Shown: piece by piece, positions 1-11,030 of the stretch
Numbering within the stretch: the stretch's first letter is position 1
Layout: the number at the start of each line of letters is the position of its first letter
Origin: Plantago elongata
Taxonomy: Eukaryota > Streptophyta > Magnoliopsida > Lamiales > Plantaginaceae
Reading direction: 5' to 3'
Assembly: GCA_036897095.1 (NCBI GenBank)
Contig: JAYMSP010001063.1
Location: 1 to 36,674, forward strand
DNA length: 36,674 nt
Notes under the pieces: model-generated
The model's database searches: none
The model's input: the letters and a program-made list of their open reading frames with translations, nothing else
Told to the model about the DNA's origin: nothing
Program-made: the position numbers and the translations under genes

Positions 1-183
1 TATATATCCAAACACCGTCAGTAAATTTATCCAAGTACGTCTGTGATTGAGTTGATCCCTATTCATATATTTTAACGCAAATATAAGGTAAGGTATTACA
101 TAAAACAAATTCGTAACAGATACTGTTAACATATTCTCAATTCATAGCATTTTATTGGAAATAAAATACGGAAAATAAAAGTT

Positions 184-320
184 ATGTTCTCTTAACTTAA
201 AACTACTTTAATTTAGTTCAATCCAGTTCAATTTGATATAGTTATGATTTATATCTTAATTCAATCCAGTTTAATTTAATTTATTTTAATTTAATAAATT
301 TTAATTAAAAAAATAAAGCC
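184..320. mobile_element. Degenerate Tourist-like MITE remnant
   Basis: This stretch shares a pattern with the better preserved element at 33582-33775. Both have a CTCTT-AACTTA start, the core TTTAGTTATAATTTATA or a close variant (here GATATAGTTATGATTTATATC), and an end in AATAAATT followed by a short tail to AGCC. The ends are eroded and no convincing TTA duplication remains. The assignment rests on similarity to the second copy. Confidence 0.4.
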
Positions 321-890
321 AAACTCATATAAACTCATATAATAATGATAGGATTTTGTCCACATTATCCCCATCATCATTCATCAAGTCATGCTCTAAC
401 TTTAGTATATTTGTACTTTTTATGACAAGTAAATTTGACATGTTCTTTTTTAATAATATTAAATTTTAATTTTTTTAAGTAAAATCTTCGTTCACGTGAA
501 TTTTCACACAAAATTATATACTCGAGTAACACTTTCTCAATTTTATATGGATAATTTTAGAAAGAATAGTATCCTAAAATTATTAAGGTGGTGAGAAGCT
601 ACTTTTGGGATTAAAAAATACTTTTAAGTATTTAATTAATATTAATAATAGAGATGAAAATCCACATGCACCATTCATTAAATGTGCACTAAACTGACTT
701 GCGTAATAATATACAAATTACATACATCAAATTAACAATCAATAAATTGTGATTGAGCTTATTACAGAAAGATAATATGTTTATTTTTAACTAACTGAAC
801 TACCATGCTAATTTTTACTAGGCTACTAAAGTAAAAATTATGACAAATAGAATAGTTTATCTTTATTTTTAAAATAAGTATTTTTTAAGT

Positions 891-968
891 GGTTAAAGGT
901 TGACTCGAACCCCAGATCTATTAGTTAAAGGTGAAGCATATTACTAATTGAGTTGCGCTTCGTTGTCA
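891..968 (-). mobile_element. tRNA-derived SINE, older copy
   Basis: Read on the minus strand it starts GACAACGAAGCGCAACTCAA. It then has an A-box-like segment (CAACTCAATTAGTAATATGC), a TTCACCT block and a B box (GGGGTTCGAGTCA), followed by CTTTAACC and an A-rich tail. The same order occurs in the SINE at 24873-24949. This copy has about ten extra bases between the two boxes. Flanks are AT-rich and no clean target duplication was found, so it is probably an old insertion. Confidence 0.6.
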
Positions 969-3048
969 GTCTTAAAATATATTAACCATTGTAAAATTGA
1001 AGGTAACCTTATGGAAATGTACCTATTATTCAATTCGATTTTAAATATAATTGCCCAACTCGATTTTCATTTCTAACTCCAGCAAATGATAATGGAGTAT
1101 ATAAATCGTGGAACTTGTGGGCTGTGTGGCAGGCCAAACTTGTGCAACCACTAGTATATGCGTGCTAGCAAGTGAATGATTGGGCAGGTTTATATAATAG
1201 ACATGCTAATTTTGTCTGTATATCATTAAAATGTCTTCTTGTATTAAAAAGTAGGGAAATACAAATATAGTACTATATATATCATTCTCAATCACTAATC
1301 ATATACCAATTCTTAATCTGTCACAATACAATAAAGTAAACGCCCAATAATCTTTTTGTTAGCGTGGCGTTGTTGCATTTGTTTCTACCAAATTATTTAT
1401 AAAAAAATGGGACAAAAATGTTATGGCGGAGATGAAGCAAAAGCTTTTATTCTGTGTCATGGTCAAGAAGACAGCCTGGACTTACATAAATACAAGGTTG
1501 CTATTTCAATTCAATTTCAACCATATGTATCAAAATGTGGGATAATGTTAATTCTCAGTTCAATAACAGAAAAGTACACATCATATCAATATATTTTAAT
1601 TTCCAAGAAATGTAATTTGGGATCAATCCAAAAGTTAGTGTAATATGAAAGACTGCAGCTCCCAACCTGAGAGCTCCAGTAGATTACATAAAAATCCTCA
1701 TGCGGTGTCAAAATTCAATACATTTTTAAACATTATAAGAAAAGCGTATGTAGTTATGGAGATATATTATACGAATAGAGTTTTATAAAGGGTTTGATTT
1801 AACTATTTAATAAAGTGTTCGAGTTGATTATCAATCAATTAAAAGAATATGATGGAGAAATAAAATTGTGAATCAACTTGTTAAACCATTTATAGGGATG
1901 CAGTATACTGTTTTATGTAATTAATTCGTTAATAATACCATATGCATATAAATTTGTTAATTTAAACATTAGTGATGGTAGTGGCTAGTGTCATAATTAA
2001 TTGATTTTAAATACTATAAACGACAAATGATAGTGTTTAATAAATTAATGCCTCCAAACCAATGAGGCCTATAATGATTAATAATTAACTCTTAAATAAA
2101 CACCTACATTAGCAACTGATGTGACATTTGAAGTAGACAAAACCATTTTCTTGAGTTTCATAACCGAATATACTTAGAAATCCGAAACAATTAATTAGCC
2201 CACACGTTTTCGTGTTGGTCCAGTTTCATCCCTTTCGTTCATTTAGGTACGAATTGGTACAGAATTTAAATAGATTTTTTCAATTAAAATTAAATTTCTT
2301 TTGTATAAAATATTCGATTTGAATGAGGATATAATAAACAGGATCTTAATTTCATAAAATTGTGAAGCTTATTCATGTTGTTACTTGTAAGTGTTACAGT
2401 TCCGCACGTTTCATATAGAGACCTAAATGAACAAAATTTAATCTCAAGTAAGAACCTAACTACACAATTACTAATAACTTGTTTTACTAGACAACAATCG
2501 AGCTTAATTAATGATAGTATAGCATCATATACCGGTCAACTGATTGATCTGGATAATTATCAAATTATGTGGCAGTCTTATCACGAGGAAAATATACTGC
2601 TACGGGATATTGACAAGATCTAGTCGTGAATCTATCGACCTTTTTGATTAGTGTAAAATGTAAAACTAGTGTTCGTAATACGTGAATACCTTTATGATAT
2701 TCATATTATTTATAATTTTAAATTCATTCTTTTAAAAATGAACACACCATTCATATTCACATGTATGAATTTAAAATTTTATCATTCTTTTAGTGCTATT
2801 TATTAAGTTCTATGAATAATATATAAAAAACTCACAAAATTATCATAAAGTTTTGATGCTGAAATTTCTATTATTAGTATACTAAAATATTTAAAAACAC
2901 TAAAATATTTAGGTACGTATTTTCTAGCCTAGAAATAAGGAATTAGTGGAAAAATTACTTTTGAGACTCATAACCACTTTCAAGTATTTACTTAGTACTA
3001 GTAATAGATAAAATCGACCAAGCAACATTATAAATATGATGACGTAAG

Positions 3049-3834
3049 TAGGGGTGTGCATGGATCGGATCGGATCAAATCCAATCCGAATTTCGGGTTG
3101 ATTCGATCCAAATAGTAACTTTTTAGTCAAACCGAAACATCGGATTGGAATTTGAATTTAATCCGAAAATTAAAAAATTAGTATATATTTTCTTTAGAAA
3201 ATTCTAGATGTATCCAAAATGGTGTCATAACCCAAAGTCTCTGAACAAACTGACTTCTTTACTTTCCAGCAAGATTGAAATATTGAAATCTAGCTAGCTA
3301 GTAAAATGGAAACTAAGTCACAAAACACCACTATTATTCCTATGGAAGAAAAGGCAAGCTAGAGGTTGTCTTCCAGTGTGAAGAGCGAGCCACCTCCCTT
3401 TCTTGTGGAATGATTTTTCAAAGTTGATAAAGGAATTTGATGGGCTTTCACTCAGCCTATGACTTTTGAAGGTGCACGTCAATTGGAGAGGGAGGCGACG
3501 GATGGGATGACAAGGTGTCACGGCGGGTTAAGAGGACAGTGCAGTGATGAAGAGGAAGTTGGGGATTTATGGAGTAGTGAAGTGAATTAGGGTTTGATGG
3601 TCAATTGCCTCTTTTATATGTTGGTTTGAGCATGTGTTAAACTCAGTGTATACGTTTTCTTTACTAAATCCAGTTCAGTAATATAGTACATATATTTTTT
3701 TTAATTTAATATTTTGGAGTAATACAAAAATTCGCGGATCGAATCGGATTCAGTCCGAATTTTTCGGGATTGGAAAAAGTGCTAATTTGAAATTCGATTA
3801 TAAGACATCGGATCAGACCAGATGTACACCCCTA
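3049..3834. mobile_element. Non-autonomous hAT-like DNA transposon
   Basis: The 786-bp unit begins TAGGGGTGTGCAT and ends with the inverted form TAGGGGTGTACAT, a near-perfect terminal inverted repeat (12 of 13). The eight flanking bases are GACGTAAG on the left and GACATAAA on the right (6 of 8 match), as expected for an aged 8-bp hAT duplication. Just inside both ends are repeats of CGGAT/ATCCG, probably subterminal transposase-binding motifs. No transposase is present. The middle (about 3190-3650) is less AT-rich and holds a 67-codon minus-strand open frame (3318-3521) that I do not recognise; it may be captured or filler DNA. The ends resemble those of the element at 35621-36520. Confidence 0.72.
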
Positions 3835-4185
3835 GACATAAATACCTAATGAATAATCATAATCATTGATGCAATGATTTTGCCTAGAGTGGCGTGATTT
3901 AGACGGGAGGATGAAACTTTTAACCCTCAAAATTCTTACCATATCGAACGAGCGATTTGTCAAGTAAGATGGAGCATAAGGCTCATCCAATGACATCAAG
4001 TTCCAGATCCAGCTTTTTCCTTGCAACTCGTACTCGTTCAATTCCAGTCATACACGGCTGCTTTGTCCCTAAACTAAACACAGCCAAATTGACCAAGAAA
4101 AACAAATTTCCTATTTCCCAATTTACCAACCACAAGAGAAAGAAAAAGAATATGGTACAGAAAAAAAGTAGATAAATTAAATTAT

Positions 4186-4193
4186 TATATAAA
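4186..4193 (+). promoter_or_regulatory. TATA box of the TBC gene
   Basis: A TATATAAA motif lies about 545 bases before the start codon and 75 bases before a (CT)n tract. In plants transcription usually begins 25-35 bases after the TATA box, giving a predicted start near 4220 and a long pyrimidine-rich leader. Position and motif are seen; promoter function is inferred. Confidence 0.5.
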
Positions 4194-4261
4194 GAACTTT
4201 TCTTGTAATAATAATAATAATAATAGAAAAGGCAAAAGCATATTAACCTCCTATTTACATT

Positions 4262-4288
<27 letters not shown>
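4262..4288 (+). repeat. (CT)n microsatellite in the TBC 5' leader
   Basis: About 13 TC/CT dinucleotides run uninterrupted just downstream of the predicted transcription start. CT tracts are common in plant 5' leaders and core promoters and are usually length-polymorphic. Confidence 0.85.
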
Positions 4289-4292
<4 letters not shown>

Positions 4293-4405
4293 TTGAGCTA
4301 ATCTAATCAATTCACCATCTTCAATTCCTGTTTCTCTGTCTCTGGATTTCAGCCTGTTTACCTGTGATTGTGAAAATTCTCCTTTTTGGTTTTCTCAATC
4401 TCAAT

Positions 4406-4432
4406 TCTTTCTTTCTTTCTTTCTTTCTTTCT
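4406..4432 (+). repeat. (TTTC)n microsatellite
   Basis: About six tandem TTTC units lie in the pyrimidine-rich leader of the TBC gene, between the CT tract and the start codon. Confidence 0.8.
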
Positions 4433-4736
4433 CAATTAGTATATATTTATTCTTCCCAACTCGCCAAGACTCTATCTTTGTCTCTCAATTGCTCCCTTCT
4501 CAATTAATATATATTTATTTCTTCCTTTGCACTTTTCTCAGTTTCAATTCTTGAATATTTCTGTGAATCCCTGATTTTTGGGTCGTGTATTTCATTTTTT
4601 CTGATATTTGATTGTAGGGTCAAATAAAAATCCAATCTTTGTGTATTCTGGCAATGATCTGAAGAGTCCTAGTTCTGTGAATTTTAGCTGAATTCAACAA
4701 AAAAGATATTGAAACAGAGTTTAAGTTGCATAGCCC

Positions 4737-7700
4737 ATGTCTCCGATTCCGGTAGAGACAACAATAATAGGTGAAACGGCGTCAAGTTCTGAGCTTTCAC
4801 GTCCGTTTAAGGATCTTAGAGGAGTCCAATGGCGTATAGATTTGGGGATTTTGCCTTCATCCACTCCAGTTTCCGTCGATGATCTTCGCCGTGTTACGGC
4901 CAACTCCCGTAGAAGGTATATATGTGATTCTAACCCTCTGTGATTTTGATTAAGCGTTGCCTGTTTCATTTGGTGAAGTAATCAGTCATTTAGCTGTTTT
5001 GAAGGCCTAAGTTCAATGGTTTGTTGGTGCTTATTCTTTGATGAGATTTTAGTATAATATTGTTTCATACTTGGATCCTGTTGTTTGAAGCAATGGGTTT
5101 TGTTCAAGTTTCTCTAGATGGAGCAATATGAATCAATATTGATATGTGTTAAGGACATGGTTTCTTCATCTTTTGGTGGTTCAGCTGAATGTTTTCCTAA
5201 TCTGCAGTGTAGTTTGTAGTATGGTTAAAGCATACAACTATGTTGAGAAATTTAAGTAGCTCTTAGAAGAATCTTGAAACCAAGTAACACATGAGTTTTG
5301 GATCATGGTTGGGGTTTTCTTTCTGCAAAATGGTGAATAGTCACTGAAAGTTGAGAAATGGATTTGGCAGGTATGCTATGTTAAGAAGGCGGCTGCTTGT
5401 TGATCCACATGTGCCGAAAGATGGGGATTCTTCTCCTGATCCAGTCATTGACAATCCCCTCTCACAAAATCCTGGTATGGTTTCTTTTCTGCTCCTTTTT
5501 CGTCTACCCAGGGCTGATCTTTTGTCCAAAATTTAATGAATGCTTTGAAGTTCATTGTATTTGCCTGCTCTCATTGAATACTGAAGCTGGTCATGGTCTA
5601 ACGTAGAAATTCTGCATTCTTGTAGATAGCACATGGGGTCGATTCTTTAAAAATGCCGAATTGGAAAAAATGGTTGATCAAGATTTGACACGATTGTACC
5701 CTGAAAGAGGCAGCTATTTTCAGACAAGTGGATGCCAAGGCATATTAAGACGGATTTTGCTGCTTTGGTGCCTTAGACACCCGGAGTATGGTTATAGACA
5801 AGGTTGGTTGGACTGCTATATCTATATCGTTTTCATTTGGTTTGAGTGTTTTGATGGAATGAGAAGTTTTTTACTTCCAAAACAATGGCTTAGTAGTTCT
5901 CCTTGGGGGTGCTTTAGGGGACAGTGCAAATGTCCAATGATCTCACCTAGGGAACATGGTTATTTCATAAATTCTTTCATTTATGCAGTAAACTGGACTT
6001 CTTTGAATCCAAATGTCATTGTTCTGACCTTTGTGCTGAATTTTTTTTTGCCTTTTTGTCTCATCTCTTCTACTTACCAAACATATTAGTAAAAAGTTGG
6101 CAAGCTAACAACACATCACAATGTTAATGTTTCATCTCTTCTGCTTACCAGTTTCTACTTTTCCTTGCAGGTATGCATGAACTATTAGCTCCCCTGTTAT
6201 ATGTTCTTCATGTTGACTTGGAACGTCTTTCGGAAGTGAGAAAGCTATACGATGACCACTTCATTGATAAATTCGATGGATTTTCGTTTTACGAAAATGA
6301 TTTGACATTTAAGTTTGATTTTAAAAAATTCTCCGACACGGAGGACTTTGGTAATGGATTCGAAAAAACTGCTGGTAAAGCTAGTAATCTCAGTGAGCTT
6401 GATCCAGAGATACAAACCATTGTTTCATTAAGTGATGCCTACGGAGCAGAAGGTGAACTGGGAGTTGTCTTATCGGAGAGATTTATGGAACACGATGCTT
6501 ATTCTATGTTCGATGCTTTAATGAATGGGTCCGGTGGTGCTGTTGCAATGGCAGAATTCTTCTCTCCTCATTCGGTGAATTCACAATCTGGGCTCCCGCC
6601 TGTAATTGAAGCCTCCGCAGCCTTGTATCATTTGCTCTCTGTTGTTGATTCTTCTCTTCACAGTCACCTTGCTGAGCTAGGCGTAGAACCCCAATATTTT
6701 GCACTTCGCTGGCTAAGAGTATTGTTTGGACGTGAATTTTCTTTGGAAGACCTTCTAATAATATGGGATGAAACTTTCGCTTGTGAAAATTCAAAGTCTA
6801 GCAAAGATTCGGAACATGATGCAGAGTCGAACTTTGGGATACTTGAATCATCTAGAGGAGCATTTATATCTTCATTCGCAGTTTCAATGATACTACACTT
6901 GAGGTCTTCTTTACTTGCCACCGAAACGGCCACCTCTTGTCTGCAAAGACTTTTAAATTTTCCAACTGATGTAAAGCTCGTGAAGCTGATATCAAAAGCC
7001 AAGTCCTTGCAAGATATGGCTGCAGATGCAAACAAATTGAATGCTCTGCCGGTTCATCATGGGGGAAGGAAGTCTACTGTTAATAGGGGTCATAGCCTTT
7101 CCGTGGATTTTTCAAGCTCTCCGAAAACACCTAAAAGTGTTGTACCTGAGAGCTACTGGGAAGAAAAATGGAGAGTTCTGCACAAGGAAGAAGAAAAGAA
7201 AGGCGCTGTGGAAGGACAAATTCCGACTCGGAGAAAGGGTTGGTCAGAGAGAGTAAAGTTGCGTTTATCTAGAACTGAATCTGATCCTTCTCCGTCAAAT
7301 AAAAAAGAACAAACTCCTAAGCCACCTGTTAGGAGAAATCTGTTGGATGATCTGGCACGCCAGCTTGGATCTGGTGAAATTAAAGTTAACCCGGAGCATG
7401 ATGAAGATGGTGGGGATCAGGATAAAGTGGAGAATAACGAGCAGAATGTTGATGATAAGAAGTTTGAGATTATGGAGGTCAATGAAAAAGATATTGCCGA
7501 CAAGAGTCATGGCAACACATCAAGTGGCGTTGGAAGTGACGATAATTTTTCAAGCTCATCTGACGCACCCAGTCCGGACTGTGGCTATGGTGATCGTGAG
7601 AATCAGTTGGAAAGTAGTGTTGCATCAAACTCATCCATTGGCGACAATGATGTGGACTCTAATAATGGTGATGCATGTGGGACTAGTGTATACAGTTCCC

Positions 7701-8542
7701 CACTTACTCTGGCAGATCCACTGGATGATGGTCTCTCTTCAAAATGTTCACAGATTGATGACCCGAAACTAAAGTTGGTAACAGATGTGAAGGAAAGGAA
7801 GCTTTTATCTGGTCGATTTCAATGGTTATGGAAGCTAGGAAGGAATGCTGCTGAGGGGACATCTGAAAGGAAAATTGTACCGGAAGATGAGAAAGCAGTC
7901 AAAGGTAATGGTCTGAGCAATGCAGGTGTGATTTCCACGGCAGATAAAGGTGATGGCTCTTCTGCTAGTAAAGGAGAAACGGTTGATCAAAATTTGATCG
8001 TTAGCTTGAGGAATCTTGGCCAGTCCATGCTTGATAACATTCAGGTACCACTTTCTCATCTTCTTTCAAGCTTAACGGCCAAGCCTTTCTGAAAACTGTT
8101 AGTATTCATTCACGATTTCATTCTGTACTTGGAGCTTATTTATTGCAATGAATAGATTGAAAATCTTAGTTAACTGAAAGTTAAACTTAAGGTAAATATC
8201 AGAATCAAGCGCATAGAGCTGGAGATCTGCTTTGTCCCTGGCTGTCATTTAATATAGCAATATGCTGAGTGCTACTGTATGAGAAAAAGCTTGTTCATAA
8301 TTAGACTTGGATAGTTGGATTCTATAATTTCTGAAGGCTTTCGACCTGATTTGAAACTGCAATGCATTTTAACATGTATATTTTACGTGTAGGTGATTGA
8401 GACTGTTTTCCAGCAGGAACGCGTTCAAACAGCACACTCCGATAGTTTCTCAAAGAATGGCCTAGTTGGGAAAGGGCAAGTCACTGCCATGTCAGCTCTC
8501 AAAGAGCTTAGGAAAATTAGCAATCTTCTCTCTGAAATGTGA
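4737..8542 (+). CDS. TBC-domain Rab GTPase-activating protein (TBC1D5-like)
   Basis: Five exons: 4737-4915, 5371-5474, 5626-5802, 6171-8044 and 8393-8542, all GT-AG and in frame, giving 827 residues. TBC proteins speed GTP hydrolysis by Rab GTPases with a dual Arg/Gln finger. Both fingers are here: VDQDLTR at about 111-117 (IxxDxxR-type, Arg 117) and YRQ at about 151-153, followed by GMHELLAPLLYVLH, so the enzyme looks catalytically competent. The N-terminal LRGVQWR is the usual TBC opening. The second half is long, acidic and Ser-rich, ending in a short conserved helix-like segment (ALKELRKISNLLSEM). Architecture matches plant 'TBC1 domain family member 5 homolog' proteins; animal TBC1D5 acts on Rab7 with retromer on endosomes, and a similar role here is inferred. 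The start is the first ATG in frame with the TBC domain and follows a CT-rich leader. If the last intron is retained, the protein ends at 8092 with a different tail. Confidence 0.93.
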
Positions 8543-8686
8543 TGGTACTCATTTGTATGTTTGTGTCGTATTCATTCTTATCTGCGAGTAGCAGAATATT
8601 TGATCCTCCGGCTTCACACAGTTTTTGTCCATCCAGAATTTTGGAAAGTATAATTGACGGCCTTGCATATATGTATATATCCTATC

Positions 8687-8692
8687 AATAAA
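8687..8692 (+). terminator. Candidate polyadenylation signal of the TBC gene
   Basis: AATAAA occurs about 145 bases after the stop codon, a normal 3' UTR distance. It is the only canonical hexamer noticed close downstream on this strand. Confidence 0.4.
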
Positions 8693-9545
8693 AACCATTA
8701 CTCTTGTCATATTGGAGTTGAGATATTGCAACATCTTGTTATGAGTGGTTGAGAAGACAGATTTATTGAAGACCCGAGATTTGTGACAATAATTTCGTAT
8801 AATTCAACTAACAATCCCACGCAAAGCAGAGCACCGATAGTGATGCTATTTGACATAAATGGTATGAGAAGAATCGACATGACAAGTGACAACATCTATT
8901 TGCAGAAAGGCTTTTTATTGAATTATTATTTTCTGCGTGATCAGAAACTACACCTGTGAACTAAAACAACATAAGTTTATAGAATACACATTTGTTCTCT
9001 AGTTAGGTGAAGGGAAATGCTGAAAGACATGCTTGAGAGAACCACAGGCAATGAACTTCATCAATCATCTCAACCTCTACCACCAAGACACTTTCATCAG
9101 CTCTCTCATTTCTCTCGTATTTTGAGATCCCATAGCTTCTCAGGCTTTAAATATGTACAGAGTGAGCCAACCTGCATCATAAGATCAGAGGAAGCGAATC
9201 ATACACTGCAGGTGTTCTCCAAGTACATTTCCTAGAGTCGACAGAATCTCTGATTAGACGCAGCAATAACTGAGAGCCCTCTATCCCAATAAGTTGGCAA
9301 TAAGGCTCTCTCTAACAAGTTTATGTCAGGTTGCTTACATGCAAAAGCTAATCATTGCCAATAAGGAAATAACAGTGTCGATATTTTAAAGAGAACTTAA
9401 CCACCACATGGAACAATAATACCAGTAATCAAGTATAAAGACAATAATTACATAACAAGCCTATGTAGATTCAGACAAAGCTACACGAGATCCACATTGT
9501 CGATATTTTAACTCACCCTAGAAAACATAATCAGACAGGTAAGGT
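8693..9545. other. Convergent 3' spacer
   Basis: Region between the TBC gene (+) and the small minus-strand gene. It should contain the 3' UTR of the latter. The 72-codon plus-strand frame at 9017-9235 has no recognisable domain or splice context and is not called as a gene. Confidence 0.5.
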
Positions 9546-11030
9546 TCATCCTTCCTCATCTTCGGAGTTAGATGACCTCCCTGAATTTCCGTCATCACCA
9601 ACTGGAACGTGCAAATCACCGTCCACCACAGGAATTGGCATGGGCGTAGTAGCTGCAGTGGAAAAGAACAGAACATATATTAGATACACAAGACAAGCAT
9701 CACATACTGAAAATAGATCTTACTAGTATAACACCCACCCCAGAAAAATCTCTCTCACTTTGTTTGAATTCCCAAACCACATATCCTGTCATTGTGATAT
9801 ATATTCAAACACTGCGTAAACACATAACCCATTTCCCCCCACATCCAAACCACACAAAATGTCTCATCTCAAACATCAACCATGATATCTCCCAAACCAC
9901 CATCAAAAGTACAGACGATCATCTCCGCACACTTTTAATGTAATTCTAACCATATCTGCAGATTCCCTATTCCCCAAACCAAGATCTACATATCATTCTC
10001 CAAACCAAAAACAAAAAAGCATGCAAAACTTAGAAGAGAAATCCATTCGACGACTCAACTCCAATAGCTAAATCAGTTCCTCTCTCAAATTATACAAGTA
10101 CTAAGCCTCTATTCAGCATCACCTTACCAGCTAAATTAGCTCATTTGACGAAATTCCTAGCTAGTAGTTGATCCCTGGTGATTCAAACAGATACCCCAAC
10201 TACCTTGTCGAAAGTAAGATAGCTTGCCAGTACGTATATTCCTTTATCAGCTAATTTGGTTGAGACCTACATCCAAATCAACGAAAACTCTCATTCAGCT
10301 ACCTTTTCAACACCTAATTGCAGCTACCTTATCAATCATATCGTCAACTACCATTCAACCAGCTAGTTTTACTAGACAGATATATTAAGTCTTGCGATTC
10401 GTCAAGAGGATTAAGTAATACACCAGCTCATCAAATTGAAACGGAACAAATTTAAGATCTGAAATGAAATTTCTAAATTTGAATTTCAGCTAAACAAATT
10501 GATATAACATAGCAACATATTAACAACATAAAGGAAAAGATAAATTAGGATTTAGGCAAATTACAATGATCGATGAAGAACGACGAAGAAGGCCATCCTT
10601 TACTCGAAGAACGAGACATATGTTCCTCATCGGACAACAACGAACTCTCACCATCATCATCATCATCCATCGAATTCCTCGCCGACAATCTCTTAAACAC
10701 ATCGATCATAGCTTCTGAAGACGGTAGCTTCCTGATGGGGCTTCCGGCCGTACGCGATGGAGGAACCCAGTAGGAGTATCCGGGAAGGAAAGGGAGCCAA
10801 TCGGGGGCGGCACGGCGCACGATGATGCCGTGGATGGCGTCCTCTAGGGTCTTCATGCCAACGGCGAGGACCTCATCGGAAGGGACGGAGGAGTCGAGAT
10901 CGATCTCGATGAGCTGAGCCTGGTGTGATTTGGAGGAGCGGTGGCGGTGGTGGGTGGTGAGGGCGGCGGGTGAGCGGAGGAGAGAGCGGGGGAGTAGGGA
11001 TTGGGTGAGCATTCGAGAGATGATTGCCAT
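9546..11030 (-). CDS. Conserved plant protein of unknown function, possibly mitochondrial
   Basis: Two exons on the minus strand, 11030-10565 and 9652-9546, encode 190 residues. The donor (CATT/GTAATT) and acceptor (TTTTCCACTGCAG) are both in phase 1 and join without breaking the frame; without the splice the first exon stops seven codons later. The N-terminus is Arg/Ser-rich with few acids (MAIISRMLTQSLLPRSLLRS), like a mitochondrial targeting peptide. Conserved-looking motifs are an acidic helix (PSDEVLAVGMKTLEDAIHGI), PGYSYWVPP, a poly-Asp run, GWPSSSFF and an acidic C-terminus ending SEDEEG. I recall this arrangement in uncharacterised land-plant proteins but know no function. An in-frame ATG sits 60 bases upstream; the ATG at 11030 has the better context (G at +4) and starts the targeting-like sequence. 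The intron is about 0.9 kb. Confidence 0.8.

Larger units (their letters stand above)
1..3048. other. AT-rich intergenic region
   Basis: No gene is recognised here. The open frames at 1356-1643 and 2375-2623 have AT-driven composition and no recognisable domain. The identifiable contents are a Tourist-like MITE remnant (about 184-320), a short direct repeat of ten bases at 321-340, and a SINE copy on the minus strand (about 891-968). The rest looks like decayed non-coding DNA. Confidence 0.6.

Noticed and set aside
1356-1643. 95-codon plus-strand frame
   Set aside because: Embedded in AT-rich repeat-laden DNA; composition and lack of any recognisable motif suggest chance.
3318-3521. 67-codon minus-strand frame inside the left hAT-like element as a gene
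   Set aside because: No recognised domain or splice context. It is kept only as possible captured DNA.
9017-9235. 72-codon plus-strand frame between genes
   Set aside because: No domain, no codon pattern like the neighbouring genes, and it lies in a likely 3' UTR.
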